Notes under the pieces: generated by a model
Databases searched by the model: none
What the model was told of the DNA's origin: nothing
What the model saw: the letters and a program-made list of their open reading frames with translations, nothing else
Shown: positions 1 to 6,777 of the stretch, piece after piece
Position numbering within the stretch: the stretch's first letter is position 1
How the letters are laid out: the number at the start of each line of letters is the position of its first letter
Position numbers and translations under genes: made by a program
Assembly: GCA_937949585.1 (NCBI GenBank)
Contig: CALEDW010000003.1
Span: forward strand, 1 to 38,784
Reading direction: 5' to 3'
Length of the DNA: 38,784 bases
Origin: an uncultured Acidimicrobiia bacterium
GTDB taxonomy: Bacteria; Actinomycetota; Acidimicrobiia; IMCC26256; CALEDW01

Positions 1-469
1 AGAGCTGGCCGCCGAGGTCCAGGCCCGACACGTCGACCACCAACGCCACCGGGATGTCGGCGGGCTTGGCCGAGATCGACAGCGTGAACAGCGCTTGCTC
101 GAGGATGCCCCCGGCGCGGGTGCCGGGTGCCTCGCCGTCCAGGTGAACCGGCACCTCGGCGTTGACGGCCACGTCGCGACGGATGCGCACGAAATCGACG
201 TGCAGCAGCTCGCCGCGGGTGGGGTGCCGCTGGACCTGGCGGATGAGGGTGAGGGTGTCCTCGCCGTCGAGGCGCAGGGCGACCAGCGTGTTGGCACCGG
301 AGGCGCTGTGCAGGATGTGCTCCACATCCCGGCGGGCGACGCTCACCGGGCGGGCGGGCGCGTCGAGCCCATAGAGCACACCCGGCACCCGCCCGGCGCG
401 CCGGAGCCGACCGGCCGGCCCGGAACCGGTCTCGCTGCGGGACTCGGCGTTGAGGGCGACGTCCGTCAT
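1..469 (-). CDS. rplY: 50S ribosomal protein L25/Ctc (partial, 3' end outside window)
   Basis: Binds 5S rRNA in the large ribosomal subunit; the long Ctc form is also known as a general stress protein in Bacillus. The visible 156 residues start MTDVALNAESR and carry the family's N-terminal features: a basic R-x-x-G-x-V-P-G-V-L-Y-G segment, then the beta-barrel with HVDFVRI-like strands and the beginning of the C-terminal TL5-like domain (PVHLDGEAPG...). ATG at 469; a GGAGG lies about 12 nt upstream. The gene follows prs and the fused glycosyltransferase gene on the same strand, matching the classic prs-ctc-pth order, so pth would be expected just left of the window. The stop codon is not visible. 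Confidence 0.93.
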   Translation of the reverse strand, partial: MTDVALNAESRSETGSGPAGRLRRAGRVPGVLYGLDAPARPVSVARRDVEHILHSASGANTLVALRLDGEDTLTLIRQVQRHPTRGELLHVDFVRIRRDVAVNAEVPVHLDGEAPGTRAGGILEQALFTLSISAKPADIPVALVVDVSGLDLGGQL

Positions 470-506
470 GGCGCGCTGGTACCTCCGGGAGAGCGGCGGG
501 AACCCG

Positions 507-2147
507 TCATTCTGCCCGCCCGGCGCCGGATCGGCCAAGCGGGTCGGGCCCGGCGGCGGGGAACCGCACCCGGGCGACCCGGCCGTCGGCGCCGGGGGCG
601 GGGGCCACCTGCGCGCCGGTGGCGGCGAGCGCCGCCACCCAGGCCCGCTCACCGGGGCGGCCGGCGTCGTCGAGCACCATCACCGCCCCGCCGAGACGCT
701 CCGGCAGGGCCGCCTGGAGCCCCTGCCGGCCACCACGGGTGTCGCCGGGCGGCCCGTCGCAGCACACCAGCCCGAACCGGGGCGGCAGCGGCTCCCGGAC
801 CCGGTCGAGGTCGTACCAGTCGGCGCCGCCGACGTCGACCAACGGCGCCCGCCATCGCCGCACGTGGTCGAGACCGAGACGGGCGCAGCAGCCGTCGACG
901 AGGCCGAACCAGTAGGGGTCGTGCTCCAGGACCCACACCTCCCGGCCCGAGGGGGCGGTGGCCGTGCCCAGCACGAGGGTGGAGAGGCCGCTGCCACACT
1001 CCAGCACCGGCCCGTCGGTGGCCTCGAGCTCGGCCAGCGCCGCCGCGAGGTATCCGGCGCCGGCCGCCCAGTCGCTCGGCCAGCACTCCACCAGCTCGGC
1101 CAGCGTTTCGGGTGCCGGACGCCGCGGGGGTCGGCACGCCGTCAGCAGGTCGCGCAGGTGGGGGTCGGCTCCCAGCCGCCAGCCGTGCACCTTGCCGAGC
1201 ACCTGGGCGATCGCCCCGGGAACGTCGGCGTCCTTGGAGATCCGGTTCGGCGCGTCGGTGTGGTAGCGGACGGCCACCACCGGGATCCGGGCCGGCTCCC
1301 GCTCCCGGGTGAGGCGCAGCAACAGGTCCCAGTCGGTCATCGCCTCGAGGTGCTCGTCGAAACGGGCCTCGGCCAGACCGGCCCGGTGACCCACCGTGCC
1401 CAGGTCGGCGAGGTTAGCCCGCTCGAGCGCGGCGCGGTCCCACGGGAGGAGTTGCAGCGCGGCCCGCCCGGGCGGGGCGTCGGGCTCGGGGACGCGCCGG
1501 TCGCCGAACAGCCGGGCGCCGTAGCAGACCTCGATCTCGGGCCAGGTCCGCAGCGCCCACACCAGCGCTGCACACCAGTCGGGACCCATCTCGTTGTCGT
1601 CGTCGAGGTAGGTGACGTAGGCGCCGCTCGCGGCGGCCAGGGCCACGTTGCGCGCCGCGCTCACGCCCCGCCGGGGACCCTCCAGCAGCCGGATCCGGCC
1701 GTCGGGGAATCGGCCGAGGGTTTCCTTGGCGGCGGCGGTGACCCCGTCGTCGACGACCAGGAGCTCCCAGCGTGGGTAGCGCTGCGCCAGCACCGACCGC
1801 ACCGCCCGGGCCAGCGGTCCGGGCCGGTCGCGGGTGGGCAGCACGATCGAGACGACCTCGTCCGGCTCCACCGTGGCCCCGGCCAGCCAGGTGGTGGTCT
1901 CCCAGGTCGCCGCCACCGACTCCACCGCCGCGATCCGCCCGTCGCGGGCCGCGAGCTGGGCCCGCGCCGCGGCCAGGTCCGCTTCGAGCTCCCGCAGCCG
2001 GGCCTCCACCTCGCCCACACCGAGGAGATGCCGCAGCCGGTGCAGCGCGGCGGTGGCCGGCCCGACGGAGGCCCGTTCCGCCCGCCACAGGGCACGCTGG
2101 CGCGCCCAGCGTCGCCGGATCGACCCGGCGTCGCCGTCACCGTTCAG
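507..2147 (-). CDS. Family 2 glycosyltransferase fused to a SAM-methyltransferase-like domain
   Basis: The N-terminal part has an alanine/arginine-rich probable coiled-coil, then a GT-A family 2 domain: VSIVLPTRDRPGPL, WELLVVDDG, GVSAARNVALA and the metal-binding YLDDDNE acidic motif. The last ~180 residues hold a Rossmann-type region with VLECGSGLSTLVLG (resembling SAM motif I) followed by an acidic strand end (VLEHDP), suggesting a methyltransferase; acceptor and product are unknown. No ATG, GTG or TTG occurs in frame between codon 1 as drawn and GTG 2018, yet the frame is coding-like (G/C third positions) up to the prs stop. A CTG at 2147 overlaps the prs TGA and has AAGGGGG about 7 nt upstream, so I draw the start there; the conservative start is GTG 2018 (503 aa). 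It interrupts the usual prs-rplY adjacency. A cell-surface glycan role is inference. Confidence 0.75.
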   Translation of the reverse strand: MNGDGDAGSIRRRWARQRALWRAERASVGPATAALHRLRHLLGVGEVEARLRELEADLAAARAQLAARDGRIAAVESVAATWETTTWLAGATVEPDEVVSIVLPTRDRPGPLARAVRSVLAQRYPRWELLVVDDGVTAAAKETLGRFPDGRIRLLEGPRRGVSAARNVALAAASGAYVTYLDDDNEMGPDWCAALVWALRTWPEIEVCYGARLFGDRRVPEPDAPPGRAALQLLPWDRAALERANLADLGTVGHRAGLAEARFDEHLEAMTDWDLLLRLTREREPARIPVVAVRYHTDAPNRISKDADVPGAIAQVLGKVHGWRLGADPHLRDLLTACRPPRRPAPETLAELVECWPSDWAAGAGYLAAALAELEATDGPVLECGSGLSTLVLGTATAPSGREVWVLEHDPYWFGLVDGCCARLGLDHVRRWRAPLVDVGGADWYDLDRVREPLPPRFGLVCCDGPPGDTRGGRQGLQAALPERLGGAVMVLDDAGRPGERAWVAALAATGAQVAPAPGADGRVARVRFPAAGPDPLGRSGAGRAE

Positions 2148-3133
2148 ACGTTGTCCCCCTTGAACAGCTCGCTCACCGAGGTGTCCTCGAACACCGCGTC
2201 GAGCGCCTCGGCGACGATCGGGGCGATGGAGAGCACGACCAACTGCGGCCAGCGCTTCTCCGGCGGCACCGGCAGGGTGTTCGTCACCACCACCTCCCGC
2301 ACCGGCGCCGCCCGCAACCGTTCGACCGCGGGACCTGACAGCAGCGGGTGGGTGGCGAGGATCGAGACCGACGCCGCGCCCCGGTCCATGAGCAGAGCGG
2401 CGGCGCTGGCCACGGTGCCGCCGGTGTCGATCATGTCGTCGACGAGCAAGCAGTGCCGCTCCCGCACCACCCCGACGACCTCGGTGGCCACGGCCACGTT
2501 GTGCTGCCCCGCCGGCCGGCGCTTGTCGATGAACGCCAGCTCGGCGCGTACCCCGTGGTCGGCGAGGTGGTTGGCGAACCGCCGGGCGAGCTTGCCGCCC
2601 CCGGCGTCGGGGCTCACCACCGTGACCTCGGCGCCGGCCCCGAGGCGCTCGGCCTGGTAGGAGGCCAGCAGCGGCACCGCGGTGAGGTGATCGACGGGGA
2701 AGTCGAAGAAGCCCTGGATCTGGCCGGTGTGCAGGTCGACGGTGACGACCCGGTCGGCGCCGGCGACGGTGAGCAGGTCGGCGAGGAGGCGGGCGGTGAT
2801 CGGCTCCCGCCCCTCGGCCTTGCGATCCTGCCGGGCGTAGCCGTAGAAGGGGCAGACCGCGGTGATCCGCTTCGCCGAGGCCCGCTTCGCGGCGTCGATC
2901 ATGATGAGCTGCTCGACGATCCGGTCGTTGATCGGTTCGCAGTGGGTCTGGACGACGAAGATGTCCGAGCCCCGCACGCTCTCGCCGTACCGGCAGTACA
3001 GCTCCCCGTTCGCGAAGGTCGACAGCACCACGTCGCCGAGCGGGACCGACAGCGCCTTGGCGATCTCCTCCGACAGCTCGGGGTGCCCCCGACCGGCGAA
3101 GAGCATGAGCCGCTTCTTGCTCACGAGCTCCAT
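2144..3133 (-). CDS. prs: Ribose-phosphate pyrophosphokinase (PRPP synthetase)
   Basis: Makes PRPP from ribose 5-phosphate and ATP, feeding purine, pyrimidine, histidine and tryptophan synthesis. 329 residues, close to the usual 310-330. Visible class I motifs: FANGELYCRYGESVRG near the N-terminus, the flexible-loop FYGYARQDRK (ATP site), the metal-binding VTVDLHTGQIQGFF, and the PRPP-binding loop LLVDDMIDTGGT. The C-terminus ends with the conserved SVSELF. ATG 3133 overlaps the glmU stop by one base (TGATG), so it is translationally coupled to glmU, whose product also serves nucleotide-sugar supply; a GTG just upstream at 3136 is an alternative. The glmU-prs-ctc order is conserved in Firmicutes and Actinobacteria. 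Confidence 0.97.
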   Translation of the reverse strand: MELVSKKRLMLFAGRGHPELSEEIAKALSVPLGDVVLSTFANGELYCRYGESVRGSDIFVVQTHCEPINDRIVEQLIMIDAAKRASAKRITAVCPFYGYARQDRKAEGREPITARLLADLLTVAGADRVVTVDLHTGQIQGFFDFPVDHLTAVPLLASYQAERLGAGAEVTVVSPDAGGGKLARRFANHLADHGVRAELAFIDKRRPAGQHNVAVATEVVGVVRERHCLLVDDMIDTGGTVASAAALLMDRGAASVSILATHPLLSGPAVERLRAAPVREVVVTNTLPVPPEKRWPQLVVLSIAPIVAEALDAVFEDTSVSELFKGDNV

Positions 3134-4605
3134 CACGCACCCCCCAGGGACGTGCCGCCCTCGCCCGGCACCGCCGGGGGCGGTCCCGTCGCCTCGTCCT
3201 CGCCCACCTCGCCCCGGCGGGCCTCGACCCAGCCTTCGTGCACCGTGGCCGGCACCCCGGCCGCCAGCGCGCCCGGTGGCACGTCGGTGCGTACCACCGC
3301 GCCGGCGCCGGTGAAGGCGCCGGCGCCGACCTGCACCGGCGCCACGAGCACCGTGTTCGACCCGATCCGGGCGTCGGGCCCCACCACCGTACGGTGCTTG
3401 CGGCGGCCGTCGTAGTTGGCGGTGATCGTCCCGGCGCCGATGTTGGCCCGCTCCCCGATCTCGGCGTCGCCGACGTACGCCAGGTGCGGCACCTTGGCCC
3501 CCGCACCGATGTCGGCCGCCTTGGTCTCCACGAACGTGCCCACGTGCGCTCCCGGCCAGAGCCGGGTACCGGGCCGCAGTGAGACCCACGGACCGACGGT
3601 GCAGTCGTCGCCGATCTCGGTCTCCCGGGCCACCGCGTGCTGGAGCACGGCACGGGCCCCGACGGTGGTGTCGACGAGACGCACGTCGGGTCCCACCACG
3701 GCGCCCTCGCCCACGGTGGTGCGGCCCTCGAGGATCACCTGCGGCAGGAGCCGCACGTCGGGGCCGAGGGTCACCCCCACGTCGATGTAGGTGGTGGTCG
3801 GGTCGACCATCGTGACCCCGGCGCGCATCCAGCGTTCGTTCACGCGCCGCCGCATCACGGTCTCGGCGGCAGCCAGGTGCACCCGGTCGTTCACCCCGAG
3901 GATCTCCTGGGGGTCGGCCACCGGCACCGCCGCCACCCGGTGCCCGGCCCGGCGCAGCACCGCGATCACGTCGGTGAGGTAGTACTCGCCCTGGGCGTTC
4001 TCGGGCACCAGGCGGCGCAGGGCCGGGGCCAGGAGCGTGCGGCGGAAGCAGTAGATGGAGGGGTTCACCTCCCGGACCGCCCGCTCGTCGTCGGTGGCGT
4101 CGGCTTCCTCCACGATCGCCTGCACGTCCCCGACGTCGTCGCGCAGCACGCGGCCGTAGCCGGTCGGGTCGTCGAGCACGGCGGTGAGCATGGTGGCCGC
4201 CGCGTCGCGGCGGCGGTGGGCGGTGGCCAGCTCGGCGAGGGTCTCGGGCCGCAGCAGCGGGACGTCACCGACGAGCAGCAGCAGGTCGTCGTCGAGGTCC
4301 ACGTCGGTGGGGAAGGCGGTGAGCGCGACCGCCGCGGCGTCCCCGGTGCCGAGCCGGCTGCGCTGCTCCACGAACTCGACGGGGATCTCGGTGCGCAGGT
4401 GCTCCTGGGCCACCTTCGTGACCCGCTCGGCCCCGTGGCCGACCACCACGACGATCCGCTCCAACGGCAGGGCGCAGAGCGCGTCGAGGACGTGCAAGAT
4501 GATGGGCCGGCCGCAGACCGGGTGCAGGACCTTCGGCGTCGCCGACCGCATCCGGGTGCCTTCCCCCGCGGCGAGCACCGCCGCCGACAGTGGCCGGTAG
4601 GTCAT
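3133..4605 (-). CDS. glmU: Bifunctional UDP-N-acetylglucosamine pyrophosphorylase / glucosamine-1-phosphate acetyltransferase
   Basis: Makes UDP-GlcNAc for peptidoglycan from glucosamine 1-phosphate, acetyl-CoA and UTP in the cytoplasm. 490 residues. Residues 1-230 are the uridylyltransferase with the signature LAAGEGTRMRSATPKVLH, the QRSRLGTGDA nucleotide contact and GDVPLL. The second half is a left-handed beta-helix of hexapeptide repeats ending in the acetyltransferase site (ETKAADIGAGAKVPHLAYVGDA, NIGAGTITANYDG). An unconserved acidic/glycine tail follows. ATG 4605 is chosen because GGAGG sits 6 nt upstream; the frame stays open further upstream, but that stretch runs through the tRNA-Gln gene and is not coding. 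Confidence 0.97.
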   Translation of the reverse strand: MTYRPLSAAVLAAGEGTRMRSATPKVLHPVCGRPIILHVLDALCALPLERIVVVVGHGAERVTKVAQEHLRTEIPVEFVEQRSRLGTGDAAAVALTAFPTDVDLDDDLLLLVGDVPLLRPETLAELATAHRRRDAAATMLTAVLDDPTGYGRVLRDDVGDVQAIVEEADATDDERAVREVNPSIYCFRRTLLAPALRRLVPENAQGEYYLTDVIAVLRRAGHRVAAVPVADPQEILGVNDRVHLAAAETVMRRRVNERWMRAGVTMVDPTTTYIDVGVTLGPDVRLLPQVILEGRTTVGEGAVVGPDVRLVDTTVGARAVLQHAVARETEIGDDCTVGPWVSLRPGTRLWPGAHVGTFVETKAADIGAGAKVPHLAYVGDAEIGERANIGAGTITANYDGRRKHRTVVGPDARIGSNTVLVAPVQVGAGAFTGAGAVVRTDVPPGALAAGVPATVHEGWVEARRGEVGEDEATGPPPAVPGEGGTSLGGA

Positions 4606-4731
4606 CGCACCTCCGTGCTCAGGTCCGTGTGCTCGGTCTGTGTGCTCGGTCTGTGTGCTCGGGTCCCGGGCACCGGCGCCGGACGGTCGGTCCTGCTCCC
4701 GAGCCGATCCGGGCCGTTCGGGGCCGGGCGG

Positions 4732-4802
4732 CTCGGGGGCGAGGTTTCGAACCTCGACTTGGGACTCCAAAGGACCCCGTGCTGCCGTTACACCACCCCC
4801 GA
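4732..4802 (-). tRNA. tRNA-Gln (anticodon TTG)
   Basis: A 71-nt cloverleaf read from 4802 to 4732. Acceptor arm TCGGGGG pairs perfectly with CCCCCGA; D arm GTGT/GCAC; anticodon loop CTTTGGA gives anticodon TTG; T arm CGAGG/CCTCG closes the loop TTCGAAA. The discriminator is G and no CCA is encoded. The anticodon stem GGGTC/GTCCC has one T-T mismatch (position 30:40). The GTGTAA start of the D arm is typical of actinobacterial tRNA-Gln. It lies between glmU and the bS22/ispE pair. Confidence 0.9.
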
Positions 4803-4883
4803 GGGCTCCGGCCGATCGTACCCCCGGGCCGGCGGTGCCCCCGGCCCGCCCGGGCCGGATGTGACGCCGGGGGTGGTGGCGGC

Positions 4884-4889
4884 TAGCGT
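4884..4889 (+). promoter_or_regulatory. Putative -10 box of the bS22 gene
   Basis: TAGCGT fits the TANNNT actinobacterial -10 consensus and lies 11 nt before ATG 4901, which would give a very short or absent leader. No convincing -35 element is seen. Confidence 0.4.
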
Positions 4890-4900
4890 TCCCCGCCGCC

Positions 4901-5002
4901 ATGGGCTCGCTCATCAAGAAGCGCCGCAAGCGGATGCGCAAGAAGAAGCACAAGAAGCTGCTCAAGCGGACCCGCTGGCAGCGCCGTCAGCAAGGTCGCT
5001 GA
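4901..5002 (+). CDS. Small ribosomal subunit protein bS22 (33 aa)
   Basis: A 33-residue, extremely basic protein beginning MGSLIKKRRKRMRKKKH and ending RQQGR. It is nearly the same as the mycobacterial ribosomal protein bS22 (MGSVIKKRRKRM...), which sits in the 30S subunit near the decoding centre; related sequences form the AURKAIP1/COX24 C-terminal domain family. It is far below the length at which gene finders are reliable and is easily missed. Its last 41 bases overlap the 3' end of ispE on the opposite strand. ATG follows a GCC-rich leader with no Shine-Dalgarno, in keeping with a (nearly) leaderless mRNA. Confidence 0.92.
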   Translation: MGSLIKKRRKRMRKKKHKKLLKRTRWQRRQQGR

Positions 5003-5837
5003 GCACCGCGGAGCGGGCCCATCCGGCCGGAAGGATCGTGCCCACCCAGGCCCGATGGCCGGGCCGCCCGGCCAGGTCGTCCCGGCAGCGACGGGCGGTG
5101 TGCAGGTCCTCGGCGAAGGTCCACAGGCAGGTGCCGCTGCCGGCGAGCAGCCACCGGCCCGACCCCGGACGGGGTGCCGCCTCGGCGATGAGCACCAGCC
5201 TGGGGTCCAGGTGCCGGGCCGCCGGTTCGAGGTCGTTCACCAGCTCGCCGGCCACCCCGGCCAGCGCCGCCGGCGCGGGCAGGGGCTCGCCGTGCGGACC
5301 GCCGAGGTCGTCCCAGGTGCGGTAGACCGCGGCGGTCGCCAACCCGAAGCCGGGGTGCAGCACGACCACCGGCGGCAGCGGCGGGAGCGCGACCGGTTCG
5401 AGAACCTCACCCCGCCCCCGGATCCACGCCGGCCCGCCGTGGAGGCAGACCGGCACGTCGGAGCCCAGCCGCGCCGCGACCGCCCGATCCGACACCCCCA
5501 GCGCCCGCAGGACCGCGGCTGCGTCGGCCGACCCGCCGCCGAGCCCCCCGCCGGGCGGGATCTCCTTGCGGATCCGGATGCGACAGGACCGGCCGGTGAG
5601 CGCCGCGGCGGCCAGCGCGAGGTTGGTCCCGTCGGCGGGGACGCCGGCCGCCGCCGGACCGTCGACGGCGATGCGGGGCGGCCCGGCCGTCGGCTCCACC
5701 TCGAGCTCGTCGGCGGGGTCGGAGAGGCTCACGACGAGGGCGGCGAGCTCGTGGTAGCCGTCGGGGCGGCGCCCGCGGACCCGCAGGGTGAGGGTGAGCT
5801 TGGCGGGTGCCCGCACCCGCACCGTGCCCGCGCTCAT
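4962..5837 (-). CDS. ispE: 4-diphosphocytidyl-2-C-methyl-D-erythritol kinase
   Basis: GHMP-family kinase that phosphorylates CDP-methylerythritol in the non-mevalonate isoprenoid pathway. 291 residues. Motifs: APAKLTLTLRVRGRRPDGYHEL near the N-terminus, the glycine-rich ATP loop IPPGGGLGGGSADAAAVLRAL, GSDVPVCLHGG, and a C-terminal LLAGSGTCLW. ATG 5837 overlaps the rsmA stop as ATGA (4 bp), so the two are co-translated; an ATG 18 nt upstream is less likely. The 3' end overlaps the bS22 gene on the other strand. Confidence 0.96.
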   Translation of the reverse strand: MSAGTVRVRAPAKLTLTLRVRGRRPDGYHELAALVVSLSDPADELEVEPTAGPPRIAVDGPAAAGVPADGTNLALAAAALTGRSCRIRIRKEIPPGGGLGGGSADAAAVLRALGVSDRAVAARLGSDVPVCLHGGPAWIRGRGEVLEPVALPPLPPVVVLHPGFGLATAAVYRTWDDLGGPHGEPLPAPAALAGVAGELVNDLEPAARHLDPRLVLIAEAAPRPGSGRWLLAGSGTCLWTFAEDLHTARRCRDDLAGRPGHRAWVGTILPAGWARSAVLSDLADGAASGSA

Positions 5838-6742
5838 CGCGGATCGTCCCGCCACCGCTCGGCCACGGGGCCCGCCGCGGCCGCCGCCCGGGCCAGCGCG
5901 GCCCAGCGACCGAGGTCGAGCGCCTCGGCCCGGGCGGTCTCGGGGATCCCGGCGGCGGCCAGGACGGCCCGGGTGTGCTCCCCCAGCCGGGGGCGCAGCG
6001 ACGAGCGCAGCATCTTGCGCCGCTGCGCGAAGCCGGCCCGCAGCAGTGTGACGAGCTCGGCATACGACCGCACCTCCACAGGCGGGCGGGGGTGTCGCCG
6101 CAGGTGGACCAGCGCCGAGTCGACCCGGGGGGGCGGGAGGAACACCGTCGGTGGGACCCGGCCGACGATCCGGGCGCGGGCGTGGTAGGCGACCCGGACG
6201 GTGACGGCGCCGTAGACCCGCCTCCCGGGCCGAGCACAGAGCCGCTCGGCCGCCTCCAGCTGGGTCATCACCAGCATCTCACGCACGGCCGGCGCCCCCT
6301 CGAGCAGCCGCAGCACCACCGCCGTGGCGATGTTGTACGGCAGGTTGGACACCATCTTCCACCCCGGCCCCGCTCGCCCGGGTTCGCCGGGCTCGCCGGC
6401 TTCGTCCGGCGCCAGGAGCCGGTCGAGGTCGACCCGCAGCACGTCGCCGACCAGCACCTCCACCGCCGGGCCCACCACCTCCCGCAGCACCGGCACGAGC
6501 GCCTCGTCGACCTCGACGGCCCGGACCCGGGCCCCGGCGTCGACGAGCGCGGCGGTGAGCGACCCGAGGCCGGGGCCCACCTCGAGGACACGGTCCCCGG
6601 GCCGCACGCCGGCGAGGCGCACGATCCGGCGGGCCGTGTTGGGATCGGCGAGGAAATGCTGGCCCAGGGCGCGACGCCGGGTGAGGCCGTGCCGCTCCAG
6701 CAACGCCCGCAGCTCGCGGGGGCCCAGGGCCGCGCCGGGCAC
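5834..6742 (-). CDS. rsmA: 16S rRNA (adenine1518-N6/adenine1519-N6)-dimethyltransferase
   Basis: KsgA-type enzyme that dimethylates two adjacent adenines near the 3' end of 16S rRNA during 30S maturation, using SAM. 302 residues. Seen: the N-terminal RRALGQHFLADPN motif, SAM motif I VLEVGPGLGSLT, acidic VEVDEAL, and the catalytic motif IV NLPYN (VSNLPYNIAT). The C-terminal helical domain contains FAQRRKMLRSSL. Start is GTG 6742, 36 bases past the end of the YabE-like gene. A Gly/Glu-Pro insertion (residues around 115-125) is unusual but sits in a loop. Confidence 0.96.
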   Translation of the reverse strand: MPGAALGPRELRALLERHGLTRRRALGQHFLADPNTARRIVRLAGVRPGDRVLEVGPGLGSLTAALVDAGARVRAVEVDEALVPVLREVVGPAVEVLVGDVLRVDLDRLLAPDEAGEPGEPGRAGPGWKMVSNLPYNIATAVVLRLLEGAPAVREMLVMTQLEAAERLCARPGRRVYGAVTVRVAYHARARIVGRVPPTVFLPPPRVDSALVHLRRHPRPPVEVRSYAELVTLLRAGFAQRRKMLRSSLRPRLGEHTRAVLAAAGIPETARAEALDLGRWAALARAAAAAGPVAERWRDDPR

Positions 6743-6777
6743 CGACGCTCAGCCGGGTCGCCGGTCTTGCGCCGCGC

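Noticed and set aside
4606..4965. N-terminal extension of GlmU up to 4965
   Set aside because: It would translate the tRNA-Gln gene; the ATG at 4605 has a Shine-Dalgarno and matches the family's N-terminus.
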